DNA from: Coriobacteriaceae bacterium
GTDB lineage: Bacteria > Actinomycetota > Coriobacteriia > Coriobacteriales > QAMH01
Assembly: GCA_025992705.1 (NCBI GenBank)
Contig: DAJPGJ010000001.1
Location: forward strand, 248,001 to 312,000
Reading direction: 5' to 3'
Length of the DNA: 64,000 nucleotides
In this document: piece by piece, positions 9,084 through 17,301 of the stretch
Layout of the letters: every line of letters begins with the position of its first letter
How positions within the stretch are numbered: the stretch's first letter is position 1
Notes under the pieces: generated by a model
Database searches by the model: none
The model's input: only the letters and a program-made list of their open reading frames with translations
Told to the model about the DNA's origin: nothing
Position numbers and translations under genes: made by a program

Positions 9084-11618
9084 CTACTTCTTGGCCGCGG
9101 TCTTTTTCTTTGCCGTGGACTTCTTCTTGGCCCCACCGCTCGACTTCTTGGCCTTTTCGGCCTTCTCCTTCTCGCGCTTGGGGCAGTTCATGTTCACGCA
9201 GATGCGCCATGGGCCACGAGCCGTCGAGACGATGACCTCGGGGGCACCGCACTCGTCGCACACCTCGCCCGTCGCGGTGATGTCGCCGCGCTGGGGCAGC
9301 GGATAGCTCACGTCGCATTGCTCGAAGTTCTCGCAGCGGATGAAGCGCTTGAGCGTGCGCGGGTTCTTCTGCGCGATGAGCTTGCCCTCGCGGCCTGCTT
9401 CCTTGCAGACCTCGCACGTGCCGACGACGATTTCCTCCATCTTGTTGGTGGGGCACTCGGGGTCGAGGCAGTGGTTGTACGCCTTCTGCCTGAAGGGCGT
9501 GACCTTGATCTGCGGGCCTCCGCAGGTGGGGCACGGCTCATCAAGTGCCTCGTAGCGGCCCTGGGGCAGCGGATAGGTCACGTCGCAATCGGGCCAGTTG
9601 TTGCAGCCCACGAAGCTCGCACGGGTCTTGGCCGACGTCTTCACGCAGAGGTCGCCACCGCACTTGGGGCACGCGCCGACGCGACTGTCGGCCGTGACGG
9701 CGTCGCTGATCATGTCCGCGATGGCGTCCTTCTCGGGAATGAGGGCCTCGATGATGCCGCCGAGCAGCTCGCGCGAATGCAGCACGACCTCGTCGCGCTG
9801 GCGCTTGCCATCGGCAACCTGCGTCATCTCGCCTTCGAGCTCGGCGGTCATGTTGGGAGTGGTGATGGGCTCGGCGAACTTCTCGAGTGCGTCGATGATG
9901 GCGATGCCGAGCTGGGTGGGCTCGATGGGGTCGTTCACGATGTAGTGGCGGCTGTAGAGGCGCTCGATCATATCGTGACGCGTGGCCTTGGTGCCCAGAC
10001 CCTTGGCCTCCATCTCCTGGACGAGCTTGCCCGACGAGAAGCGCGCGGGCGGCTCGGTCTGCTTATGGGCGCAATCGGCATCCCAGAAGTCGAGTGTCTG
10101 GCCCTCGGTGAGAGGCGGCATCTGCTCGTCCTTCTTGAGGCCGTACGGATACACGCTGCGATAGCCCGGCTCGACGAGCACGTCACCGCGGGCGGTAAAT
10201 GCCTCGCCCGCGATATCGAGCGTGACCTTGGTGGACTCGAGGACCGCAGCCTCGGACAGCGTCGCCATGAAACGGCGGCAGATGAGGCTGTAGAGCTTCC
10301 ACTCCTCGGGGCGAAGCTTGTCGGGATCGGCCGCGCCCGTGGGATAGATGGGCGGGTGATCGGTCGTCTCCTGCTTGCCGCGCGTTGCCGTGAGCTTGTT
10401 CTTGGCGAGCAGCTCCTCGGCGCCCTCGCGGAAATCGGGAACCTTGGCGAGAATGCCGAGGACCTCGCGCAGGTCGAGATTGTCGGGGTAGACCGTGTTG
10501 TCAACGCGAGGATACGAGGTGTAGCCGTTCATGTAGAGCGACTCGGCGATGCGCATGGTGCGCGCCGGCTTGATGCCGATGGAACTTGCCGCCGCCATGA
10601 GCGACGTGATGTTGAACGGGGCCGGCGGATTGGACTTGCGGCGCTTCTTCTCGATGGTGCCGACGGTCGCCTCGCTTGCGCCCGCAATGCGGGCCATGAC
10701 GGCATCTGCCTCGTCCTTATCCTTGAAGCGCGCAGTGGCATGCGTCGCGGTGAAGGCCTCGTCGTGATCGCCCTTGGGGGCGGCGTTGCCGGTGATGACC
10801 CAGTAGTCCTCGGGGATGAAGGCGTCGCGCTCCTTCTCGCGCTCGACCACGAGGGCAAGCGTCGGGGTCTGCACGCGGCCGGCGGAGCGCGTGTTGCCGA
10901 TGCCGCTGTACTTCACGCAAGTGAGGTAGCGCGTGAGCACGGCGCCCCAGATGAGGTCGATGTACTGGCGCGTCTCGCCCGCATGCGCGAGGTCGTAATC
11001 GAGCGTCGTGAGCTTGGCGGGAGAGAACGCCTCCTCGATCTCCTTCTTCACGAAAGCCGAGTAGCGAGAGCGCGTGATGGGGGCGGACTCGTTTACCTCG
11101 CGGACCACCGAGATGGCGTCGAGGCCGATGAGCTCGCCCTCGCGATCGAAGTCGGTGGCGATGACGATCTCGTCCGCCTTCTTGGCGAGGTTCTTGAGCG
11201 AGCGAATGATGTCCTTCTCGGCGGGAAGCTTCACGATAGGCGCGTAGGTGAGGTAGGGCAGCGACGGGATCTTCCAGCCCTTGAGGTTGATGCCCTCGGG
11301 GATGTACGGACGACGCTTGGACTTCCACGGTGGGGTGGGGAGCTCCTTGGGGACGTCCGGCGCATCGATGACCTCGCCGTCCTCTTCGAGACCAACCCAG
11401 CCGGTCTTCTTCTTGTAGATGAGCTCCTGCGGGAAGTCGAGGCCCAGGATGTGGCCCTTGAGACCGATGGCGACGCATTCGTGGCCGTCGCGATTGAAGC
11501 GGTACACGGGGGTGTTGTAGACCTTGTCCGTCTCGGGCTTGCCACCTTGGGCAAGAAGGCGAGAGATCTGTTGGGCCGCGATGTTCTTCTCGGTAATGAT
11601 TAGTTCCATGTTGTCCAT
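9084..11618 (-). CDS. topA: DNA topoisomerase I (type IA) with C-terminal zinc ribbons
   Basis: Relaxes negative supercoils through a transient 5'-phosphotyrosine. The N-terminal Toprim region (MELIITEKNIAAQQISRLL; VIATDFDREGELIG) and the active-site region YTSYPRVDNTVYPD near residue 370 are clear. The C-terminal third has at least four Cys4 ribbons (CPKCGG, CPTCGG, CEVCKE, CDECGA pairs), then a Lys/Ala-rich basic tail. The overall style resembles archaeal/Coriobacteriia TopA more than E. coli TopA. Alternative in-frame starts lie at 11621 (GTG) and 11609 (ATG). Likely first gene of the run with tmk-holB-ricT. Confidence 0.92.
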   Translation of the reverse strand: MDNMELIITEKNIAAQQISRLLAQGGKPETDKVYNTPVYRFNRDGHECVAIGLKGHILGLDFPQELIYKKKTGWVGLEEDGEVIDAPDVPKELPTPPWKSKRRPYIPEGINLKGWKIPSLPYLTYAPIVKLPAEKDIIRSLKNLAKKADEIVIATDFDREGELIGLDAISVVREVNESAPITRSRYSAFVKKEIEEAFSPAKLTTLDYDLAHAGETRQYIDLIWGAVLTRYLTCVKYSGIGNTRSAGRVQTPTLALVVEREKERDAFIPEDYWVITGNAAPKGDHDEAFTATHATARFKDKDEADAVMARIAGASEATVGTIEKKRRKSNPPAPFNITSLMAAASSIGIKPARTMRIAESLYMNGYTSYPRVDNTVYPDNLDLREVLGILAKVPDFREGAEELLAKNKLTATRGKQETTDHPPIYPTGAADPDKLRPEEWKLYSLICRRFMATLSEAAVLESTKVTLDIAGEAFTARGDVLVEPGYRSVYPYGLKKDEQMPPLTEGQTLDFWDADCAHKQTEPPARFSSGKLVQEMEAKGLGTKATRHDMIERLYSRHYIVNDPIEPTQLGIAIIDALEKFAEPITTPNMTAELEGEMTQVADGKRQRDEVVLHSRELLGGIIEALIPEKDAIADMISDAVTADSRVGACPKCGGDLCVKTSAKTRASFVGCNNWPDCDVTYPLPQGRYEALDEPCPTCGGPQIKVTPFRQKAYNHCLDPECPTNKMEEIVVGTCEVCKEAGREGKLIAQKNPRTLKRFIRCENFEQCDVSYPLPQRGDITATGEVCDECGAPEVIVSTARGPWRICVNMNCPKREKEKAEKAKKSSGGAKKKSTAKKKTAAKK

Positions 11619-11706
11619 CACTCACTCGTTTTTGCTGCGTTCTTGAAGACAGCTATGGCTTACAATTACCCGCGGAGACTAGCGGGTGGGGCCGGAAAGG
11701 CCTCAG

Positions 11707-12627
11707 TTGCACGATTTTAACCATATATATAAGGTTCTGGCTACCTCCATTTTGGAAACGATTAGCCCTACGCGCTGTGTCGTGTGCGACATGCCCGGCA
11801 GCGTTTTGTGCGAGGGCTGCGCTTCCTCCCTTCCCTTCATCGATCTTGCACTTGCTTGTCCGCGCTGCGGAGCGCCGTTTGGGCGTACGTTGTGCACGGA
11901 GTGCCCCATGCCCGGTAGCGAGTCGGCGCTGCTGCATCCCGAGGAGGCGTTTCCGTTCACGCAGGCGCGAGCGGCGCTTTCCTTCGAGGACGGGGCGCGG
12001 AGAATCATCGGCACCTACAAGGACGGCGACGAACTACGGCTCGATGCGGTGATCGCCTCGCTGCTGTGCGCCGCAATACGGGGACGGATACTGGGACAAA
12101 TGGACAGGTCATTTGTCCCATGCGGACGGACGATGGGGGCCGACATCCCAAGGCCTCCCGCCGTCATTTGGGGTAAGGCGGGGCCTTCCGCTGTCACTTC
12201 GAGCGAAGCGGAGCGGAGTCGAGAAATCTCCTCCCCACCCTCCCCTCAGGATTGGACGCAGTGGGCGGATGCGCTCGTGTACGTACCGGCATCGCCCGAG
12301 GCGCTCCTGCGACGCGGATTCGACCACATGGAGCGCGTGGCGGAGATTGTCGCGCGGCGCACGGGGATGGCGTTCGTGCACGCACTCGTGAGTTGCAAAG
12401 GAGCACGCGACCAGCGGGAGCTGGGACGCAGAGAGCGACTGGCAAATCGCAGTGGGTCGTTTTCGCTGGCAGCAGATGCAGTGTCGGAGGCAGATGCGCT
12501 GCCGCGACGCATCGTCCTCATCGACGACGTCTTTACGACGGGCGCAACGCTTTCGGCGGCAGCGCATGTGCTCCTCGACGGCGGCGCTCACGAAATCCGC
12601 ACTGTCACCTGCTGCCGCGTCTGGTGA
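11707..12627 (+). CDS. comF: ComF family amidophosphoribosyltransferase-like protein carrying a repeat insertion
   Basis: ComF/GntX-type protein linked in other bacteria to DNA uptake. It has N-terminal zinc-finger cysteines (CVVCDMPGSVLCEGC; CPRCGAPFGRTLCTEC) and a C-terminal PRPP-binding motif IVLIDDVFTTGATL. It is about 306 aa, some 60-70 more than typical. The excess, about residues 129-190, is encoded by a family-1 palindrome (12092-12120) followed by a family-4 repeat (12192-12230), inserted in frame between LLCAAI and WADALVYVPASPEALLRRGFDHM. The start is uncertain: a TTG at 11707 follows AAAGG with good spacing, and a GTG at 11686 is the alternative. It is divergent from topA. Confidence 0.85.
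   Translation: MHDFNHIYKVLATSILETISPTRCVVCDMPGSVLCEGCASSLPFIDLALACPRCGAPFGRTLCTECPMPGSESALLHPEEAFPFTQARAALSFEDGARRIIGTYKDGDELRLDAVIASLLCAAIRGRILGQMDRSFVPCGRTMGADIPRPPAVIWGKAGPSAVTSSEAERSREISSPPSPQDWTQWADALVYVPASPEALLRRGFDHMERVAEIVARRTGMAFVHALVSCKGARDQRELGRRERLANRSGSFSLAADAVSEADALPRRIVLIDDVFTTGATLSAAAHVLLDGGAHEIRTVTCCRVW
12092..12120. repeat. Family-1 palindrome inside comF
   Basis: A 29-bp element (TGGGACAAAT ... GGACAGGT ... ATTTGTCCCA) inside the comF frame, translated as about GQMDRSFVP. Confidence 0.96.
12192..12230. repeat. Family-4 repeat inside comF
   Basis: A copy of the TGTCATTTCGAGCG ... GTCGAGAAATCTC element (here TGTCACTTCGAGCGAAGC), lying 70 bp after the family-1 palindrome and inside the comF frame. 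The two together form the comF insertion. Confidence 0.85.
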
Positions 12628-12636
12628 AGAAGCAAA

Positions 12637-12665
12637 TGAGACAAATGGACAGGTCATTTGTCCCA
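12637..12665. repeat. Family-1 palindrome, left border of the RAYT gene
   Basis: A 29-bp palindrome (TGAGACAAAT ... GGACAGGT ... ATTTGTCCCA) between the comF stop and the transposase ribosome site. It is in the opposite orientation to the copy at 13441-13469. Confidence 0.95.
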
Positions 12666-12685
12666 CCTAGAAGAAAGGAACGAAA

Positions 12686-13438
12686 ATGGCAAAGAGTCGA
12701 GTTGCAAGCGAAGCCAACATTTATCATGTTATGGCCCGAGGCACCGGGAAGCAAATTATCTATGAGAGCAAAAATGATCGGGTGGTCTTCTTGCGAATGC
12801 TTCGCCATGCGATAAAAACCCACAAAGCCGAGTTGTATGCCTGGTGTCTAATGCAAAACCACTTTCACCTGCTAATTCATGGAAATCTGGAGGACCTATC
12901 TCAGTGCATGCGGGAGCTTTGCGGAAATTATGCGCAGTGGTTCAACAAAAGGGCGGGACGTGTTGGGCATTTGTTCCAGGAACGATATAAAAGCGAGCCC
13001 ATAGATGACGAGGCGTACTTATTGACCGTAATACGGTACATACACGAAAACCCCAAAAAAGCGGATATCTGTGCTACATCTCACTACGAATGGTCTAGCT
13101 ATCGGGAATACGTCAATCATGCCGAGTTGTGTAACACGAGCTACGCTCTTGATATTTTAGGAGGAGTAGAGTCCTTCAAGGAATTCCATAAACAAAGTCA
13201 TGAGTCTCTTGAGCGAATAGACCGAGATGAAGCACGACAACGCATCCGCCTTCTAAGCGAAGACGCAGTTGTCCAGGAAGCGAAAAGACTCTTGGGGGAC
13301 ATAACCCTCGCTCAGGTTAAATCCCTCCCAAAAAGAGAGCGCAACGCGCTGTTGCACAAGCTGAAATTAGAAGGATTTACCGTACGTCAAATCGAGAGAC
13401 TCACAGGTATAGGACGAAGCATCGTATCTCGCGCATAA
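12686..13438 (+). CDS. REP-associated tyrosine transposase (Y1/HuH, IS200-like superfamily)
   Basis: A 250-aa single-strand transposase of the RAYT type, expected to nick and join hairpin DNA. Visible are the N-terminal NIYHVMARGTGKQIIY, the HuH metal site in CLMQNHFHLLIHG, the RVGHLFQERYKSEPI segment typical of RAYTs, and the candidate catalytic Tyr in VIRYIHENPKKA. A C-terminal helix-turn-helix (GFTVRQIERLTGIGRSIV) follows. The gene is noticeably more A/T-rich than its neighbours, suggesting transfer. AAAGGA precedes the ATG. Inverted 29-bp palindromes flank it on both sides, the arrangement known as a REPtron. Cognate specificity is inferred, not shown. Confidence 0.9.
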   Translation: MAKSRVASEANIYHVMARGTGKQIIYESKNDRVVFLRMLRHAIKTHKAELYAWCLMQNHFHLLIHGNLEDLSQCMRELCGNYAQWFNKRAGRVGHLFQERYKSEPIDDEAYLLTVIRYIHENPKKADICATSHYEWSSYREYVNHAELCNTSYALDILGGVESFKEFHKQSHESLERIDRDEARQRIRLLSEDAVVQEAKRLLGDITLAQVKSLPKRERNALLHKLKLEGFTVRQIERLTGIGRSIVSRA

Positions 13439-13440
13439 AA

Positions 13441-13469
13441 TGGGACAAATGACCTGTCCATTTGTCCCA
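13441..13469. repeat. Family-1 palindrome, right border of the RAYT gene
   Basis: A 29-bp palindrome (TGGGACAAAT ... ATTTGTCCCA, with the core read as ACCTGTCC), starting three bases after the transposase stop. It is inverted relative to the left-border copy. Confidence 0.96.
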
Positions 13470-13486
13470 TTCTCGTGTCCCAGTCT

Positions 13487-13530
13487 CGAGCAGGAGGCCT
13501 ACCTCAATTCCTGGACGCTGGGAACGGTGT
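13487..13530 (+). pseudogene. Displaced copy of the ahcY 3' end
   Basis: This stretch reads QEAYLNSWTLGTV and matches, base for base over about 44 bp, the last codons of ahcY at 18883-18926 (opposite strand). In both places a family-1 palindrome and a CCCAGTC sequence lie next to it. No start or other ahcY sequence is present, so it is a fragment. Confidence 0.85.
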
Positions 13531-13551
13531 AAGTCGATTCGCGATAAGGGG

Positions 13552-13590
13552 AAACCAGACAAAAGCGCCCCGGCGGCAACTGTCTCATTT
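13552..13590. repeat. Family-3 repeat downstream of hypB
   Basis: An element opening AACCAGACAAAAGCGCC with a CCCCGGCG centre and closing in CTGTCTCATT instead of the usual TTTGTCTGGT, so one arm is of family-2 type. It abuts the hypB stop. Confidence 0.75.
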
Positions 13591-14235
13591 TTCGATTTGC
13601 TCGGAGAGCCAGCTGGCCCACTCGTCAACGCCGTCGCCCTTGGTTGCGGCGATGGCGAAACTCGGTGCCGTGGGGTTAAGGCGCGCGATGTGTTCGTCGA
13701 AGAGCGTCTTGTCAAAGGTGAAGGCCGGCATCACGTCGATTTTATTGAGGATGATGGCGTCGGCTACCTGGAACATACCCGGGTATTTGAGCGGCTTGTC
13801 GTCGCCTTCGGGCACGGAGAGAATCATCATCTTGATGTCCTCGCCTAAGTAGAAATCCGCAGGGCACACGAGATTGCCGACGTTCTCAATGAAAATGAGG
13901 TCGATGTTGTCGAGGTCGAGCACATCGAGTGCGCGGCGCAGCATGTCGCTTTCCAGGTGGCAGGCGCCAGCCGTGTTGATTTGCACGGCAGGGATTCCCA
14001 TGGCCTTGATGGTCTGCGAATCGACGTCGCTCGCGATATCGCCCTCGATGACGGCGATATTGTACTTATCGCGCAGCGCGTTGATGGTTGCCACGATGGT
14101 CGACGTCTTGCCCGATCCGGGGCTTGCCAGCACGTTGACCATGTAGACGCCCTTTTCGTCGAGCAGGGCACGGTTTGCCGCAGCTCCCTCGTCGTTCTTG
14201 TTCAGGATCTTCGTTTCCAGGTCGATGTGAGCCAT
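13585..14235 (-). CDS. hypB: Hydrogenase nickel-incorporation GTPase HypB
   Basis: SIMIBI-class GTPase that delivers nickel, with HypA, to [NiFe]-hydrogenase (and often urease). P-loop ASPGSGKTSTI at residues about 37-47, VIEGDIASDVDS, the CHLES metal-site region, FIENVGNLVCPADF and the base-specificity motif NKIDVMP. There is no N-terminal His-rich nickel store. The ATG at 14235 follows AGAAGG. It is downstream of hypA; no hydrogenase structural gene is in the window. Confidence 0.93.
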   Translation of the reverse strand: MAHIDLETKILNKNDEGAAANRALLDEKGVYMVNVLASPGSGKTSTIVATINALRDKYNIAVIEGDIASDVDSQTIKAMGIPAVQINTAGACHLESDMLRRALDVLDLDNIDLIFIENVGNLVCPADFYLGEDIKMMILSVPEGDDKPLKYPGMFQVADAIILNKIDVMPAFTFDKTLFDEHIARLNPTAPSFAIAATKGDGVDEWASWLSEQIEK

Positions 14236-14254
14236 GTCATCCTTCTCTCTCGAC

Positions 14255-14281
14255 GTGTCGGGGGGTCTGACCCCGTGACAC
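14255..14281. other. Hairpin between hypA and hypB
   Basis: GTGTC ... GGGGTC tga CCCC ... GACAC forms an imperfect stem in the intergenic gap. It ends in GACA/TGTC arms like the other palindromes in the window. It could attenuate or process the hypAB message. Confidence 0.5.
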
Positions 14282-14289
14282 ATTGGCCC

Positions 14290-14661
14290 CTATGCGGGGG
14301 CATCCTCGTCGTCGGGTGTCTCGATTTCCATGGACGCGACTTCGAGTTCGCGACCCGCTATGAGCATGGTCGCCGCGGAGTCGCAGGCGGGACAGTGGTT
14401 GTGAAAGCGGTCGTGTTCGAACTCGTTACCGCAATCGAGGCATTTCGATCGCGGACTCACGAAGTCCATCACGAGCACGCAGCCGTCGAGCAACGGGTCA
14501 TCTTCGGAAAGCGCCTCGAAGGCAAACTCCATCGCTTCGGGTACGACCATCGTCATCTCGCCGATCGTGAGCTTGATGTTTGTGATCTTAGTCGCACCGT
14601 TTTGACGTGCGACGGGGACAACCGAGTCGAATATCCCCTGAACAAGCGAAAGCTCGTGCAT
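14290..14661 (-). CDS. hypA: Hydrogenase maturation nickel chaperone HypA
   Basis: Small zinc protein that works with HypB to insert nickel. It begins MHELSLVQGIF (the N-terminal MHE is the nickel site) and carries two CxxC pairs for the structural zinc (CLDCGNEF and CPACDS). Its 123 aa is normal. The start shares one base with the tatC stop, so translation is probably coupled to the Tat genes, which fits export of folded metalloenzymes. Confidence 0.94.
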   Translation of the reverse strand: MHELSLVQGIFDSVVPVARQNGATKITNIKLTIGEMTMVVPEAMEFAFEALSEDDPLLDGCVLVMDFVSPRSKCLDCGNEFEHDRFHNHCPACDSAATMLIAGRELEVASMEIETPDDEDAPA

Positions 14662-15431
14662 TATGCAGCCATCTCCGCTTCTTCCTCGGCGCGCTGGCGC
14701 TTGATTCTACGTGACAGCGCAATGCGCGCGGCGGCGAGGGACACCTCGTAGAGCGCGAGAAGCGCGGCGAACATGATGCCCATCGTCACGGGAGAAGCGT
14801 CCGGAGTGACGACGGCGGCGATTACGAGCAGGCCAACGTAGATGCCACGCCAACTCGCACGCATCTTCTTGTACGGCACGATGTTGAACAGGATGAGGAA
14901 GAACACCACAAGCGGCAGCTCGAACGCAAGGCCAAAGGCAAGCTCGAACAGGATGATGTAGTGCAGGTAGTCGGTTGCCTGGGGCAGAATCTGACCGATC
15001 GACATGCTTTCGTTCGTGAGAAACTGGAACGCCGGACTCAGGCAGAAGCAATAGCAGAACACCATGCCGAGCACGTAGAGCGCGACGGCAACGAAGAACG
15101 TCGGCAGCACGTAGCGGCGTTCGTTGGGGCGCAGCGCCGGCAGGAAGAACGCGAGCAGCTCCCAGAAGATGAGCGGGCTGCACACGAGGACGGACATGAA
15201 GAGGGCAACGCGAAACTTCAGCGAGAAGCCTTCGAAAGCGCCGGTCACATAGACTTCTTGCACGTAATCGCTCACGGGGAGGATGAGGAAGTCGATGAGG
15301 TAGGGCGCGAGCAGGTACATGAAGCAAACCGTAACGGCCAGCGCCACGACGATGATGACGATGCGGCGGCGTAGCTCGCCGATATGGTCCATGAGCGGCA
15401 TGCGTGCGGGTCCGATGGGCACGTCACTCAC
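14661..15431 (-). CDS. tatC: Sec-independent translocase subunit TatC
   Basis: Multi-spanning core of the twin-arginine export pathway for folded proteins. The N-terminal MPLMDHIGELRRRI is the TatC signature, followed by six hydrophobic segments, with SPLIFWELLAFFLPALRPNERR and the conserved FELAFGLAFELPLV. I chose the GTG at 15431, which overlaps the upstream tatA-like stop; the frame extends further 5' only inside that gene. About 256 aa, normal for the family. Confidence 0.92.
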   Translation of the reverse strand: MSDVPIGPARMPLMDHIGELRRRIVIIVVALAVTVCFMYLLAPYLIDFLILPVSDYVQEVYVTGAFEGFSLKFRVALFMSVLVCSPLIFWELLAFFLPALRPNERRYVLPTFFVAVALYVLGMVFCYCFCLSPAFQFLTNESMSIGQILPQATDYLHYIILFELAFGLAFELPLVVFFLILFNIVPYKKMRASWRGIYVGLLVIAAVVTPDASPVTMGIMFAALLALYEVSLAAARIALSRRIKRQRAEEEAEMAA

Positions 15432-15984
15432 CGTCCCTCTCGCCGTCAAGATCGTACAGGCTCGCGGCCATGCTCTTCTTCTTGACGGTGCCGCCTGCCT
15501 CGGGAATGGGCTTGCCCTCGGGATGCTCTGCGGGCGCGTCATCGAGGACGGACGCGAACGGGTCATCGGCAGCGGGTGCCGGAGCGGCTTGCTTTGCCGC
15601 CGGAGCAGGGGGCTCACCAGGAACGCCGCCAGGGATGGCAGCGCCGGGCTTGGCCGCGGGAGAACCAGTCGAGCTGCCGAACATGTCCTTGAACGGGTCG
15701 GTGAACATGTTCTTCGTCTCGTTGAGGGTATCGTTGATGGCGGAGATGTCCTCTTGGATGGGCTTGGTCGACTCTTCGACCTGATCCTTATAGGGGGCAA
15801 TGGCCTCCTGGAAGGGATCGGCGACCTCTTCCTTGAATTTCTTGTTGGCCGCCTCGGAGGCGTTTCTGAACTGCCTGATCGCCCGTCCTACGGTGCGCCC
15901 CATCTGGGGCAGCTTCTCCGGTCCGAAGATGAGGAAACCGAAGAACAGGATAATCACTAGCTCCGTGCCACTGATTCCGAACAC
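15424..15984 (-). CDS. TatA/TatB-like translocase subunit with long acidic/Pro-Ala tail
   Basis: A single N-terminal membrane helix (FGISGTELVIILFFGFLIFG) is followed by the FGPEKLPQMGRTVGRAI amphipathic helix of TatA/B. A coiled region and then a disordered Pro/Ala-rich tail follow. The FG-P-KLP motif fits both TatA and TatB; the long tail resembles TatB. It is probably the pore- or receptor-forming partner of the overlapping tatC. The GTG at 15984 is preceded by AAAGG and starts right at the TatA homology. Confidence 0.88.
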   Translation of the reverse strand: MFGISGTELVIILFFGFLIFGPEKLPQMGRTVGRAIRQFRNASEAANKKFKEEVADPFQEAIAPYKDQVEESTKPIQEDISAINDTLNETKNMFTDPFKDMFGSSTGSPAAKPGAAIPGGVPGEPPAPAAKQAAPAPAADDPFASVLDDAPAEHPEGKPIPEAGGTVKKKSMAASLYDLDGERDGE

Positions 15985-16052
15985 GAAAACATCCTTTTCT
16001 AACAACGTTCGATTTCCCTGCAAGCTCGCTACTTTACCACATGCGGGGCGGG

Positions 16053-16140
16053 GAGGCGTGCCTGGCACACTGTCTCAAACGATAGCCATAATCAATAAAA
16101 TGTCTGCGATATGAGACAGTGTGCCAGGCACGCTGTCTCA
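16053..16140. repeat. Family-2 inverted pair between tatA and mtnA
   Basis: Two GAGACAG-GTGCCAGGCAC type elements in opposite orientation (16053-16077 and 16112-16140) separated by an AT-rich spacer. The mtnA stop codon (16138-16140) is formed by the outer base triplet of the right copy. Confidence 0.9.
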
Positions 16141-17301
16141 CTCGCCTGCGAACTCGATGCCCGTTTCGGTGATGACGCCGGTGATGAGCTCGTTGGGGGT
16201 GATGTCGAAAGCAGGATTGAAGACGTCGCATTCACTCGGCGCAATGGGAAGCCATTGATGCCCGTAGGGCATGCAGCGCACCTCGGTCTCGTCGCGCTGC
16301 TCGATGACGACCTCATCGCCCGTCACGAGCGACTTGTCGAAGGTCGAATGCGGCGCGGCGACAAAAAACGGCACGCTGTGATAGCTCGAGACAACCGCGA
16401 GCGGATAGGTCCCGATCTTGTTTGCTACGTCGCCGTTAGCGCACACGCGGTCGGCACCGACGATGACGGCGTCCACGAGCCCCTGGCCCATGATGGACCC
16501 GGCCATGTTGTCGCAGATGAGCGTATAGGGCACGCCCGCCTGCTCGAGCTCCCACGCGGTAAGGCGCGATCCCTGCTCGACGGGACGCGTCTCATCGACC
16601 CAGACCTTTTCGATGTCACCGTTCTCGAAGGCGTGGTAGATGATTGACGTCGCCGTGCCCCACGCGGCTGTTGCGAGCGCGCCGGCATTACAGTGAGTCT
16701 CGATGCGCAGGGGACGGCCCAAGCGCTGGGCAAGCGTGGAGATGATGACGGCGCCGTTCTCGCCGATGAGCTTGCATGAGTAGATTTCGTCCTCCATGAG
16801 CTGGCAAGCCTGCTCTTCGAGGTCCTCGGTGATCTTATCAACGCTACCACCCTGGTAAGCGGCCATGCGCGCCGGCGCCACGAGCTCGTTGATCGCCCAC
16901 GCGAGGTTGACCGCCGTCGGACGCACCGCCGCGATCTCGCGGCCGCGTTGCTCGAGCTTGCTCGCGAATACGGTGACAGAATCGACGTCACTCTTGGGGT
17001 TGGCCTGGCGCTTTGCTTCGCGAATGACAGGCCATTCGTTCTTAGCCCAGAGCACAAGGGCGAACGCGCCGGCAATGCCGATGGCCGGGGCACCGCGCAC
17101 GGCGAGCTCCTCGATTGCATCGCAGACCTGCTTCGAGGTGAAGCAGTCGATGTACTCGATCGAAAACGGAAGCAGGCGCTGGTCGAGCACCGTCAACCGG
17201 GCTGCCGCATCGTCAAGATTTGCCGTGGTCAGCGCACTGGGAACCCATCCCTCGAGCGCCGGCTGCCATTTTAGGGAACGCGGAAGATTCTCTCCCACCA
17301 T
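16138..17301 (-). CDS. mtnA: S-methyl-5-thioribose-1-phosphate isomerase
   Basis: Methionine-salvage enzyme of the eIF2B-like fold converting methylthioribose-1-P to methylthioribulose-1-P. Clear are VRGAPAIGIAGAFAL near residue 70, THCNAGALATAAWGTA (catalytic Cys region), DETRPVEQGSRLTAWEL, ICDNMAGSIM and VGADRVCANGDVANKIGTY with the catalytic Asp. The ATG at 17301 is chosen; the frame is open to a GTG at 17331. Other salvage genes are absent here. ahcY, of the linked SAH route, lies 1.6 kb away. Confidence 0.92.
   Translation of the reverse strand: MVGENLPRSLKWQPALEGWVPSALTTANLDDAAARLTVLDQRLLPFSIEYIDCFTSKQVCDAIEELAVRGAPAIGIAGAFALVLWAKNEWPVIREAKRQANPKSDVDSVTVFASKLEQRGREIAAVRPTAVNLAWAINELVAPARMAAYQGGSVDKITEDLEEQACQLMEDEIYSCKLIGENGAVIISTLAQRLGRPLRIETHCNAGALATAAWGTATSIIYHAFENGDIEKVWVDETRPVEQGSRLTAWELEQAGVPYTLICDNMAGSIMGQGLVDAVIVGADRVCANGDVANKIGTYPLAVVSSYHSVPFFVAAPHSTFDKSLVTGDEVVIEQRDETEVRCMPYGHQWLPIAPSECDVFNPAFDITPNELITGVITETGIEFAGE

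Noticed and set aside
8400..11603. Very long plus-strand open frame (over 1,000 codons) opposite topA
   Set aside because: It mirrors the codon bias of the GC-rich topA gene, has no recognisable domain or ribosome site, and topA on the other strand is unmistakable.
12686..13438. Classical IS200/IS605 insertion sequence
   Set aside because: The protein has RAYT features and a C-terminal HTH, and the flanking palindromes are dispersed repeats rather than element-specific ends; no TnpB is present.
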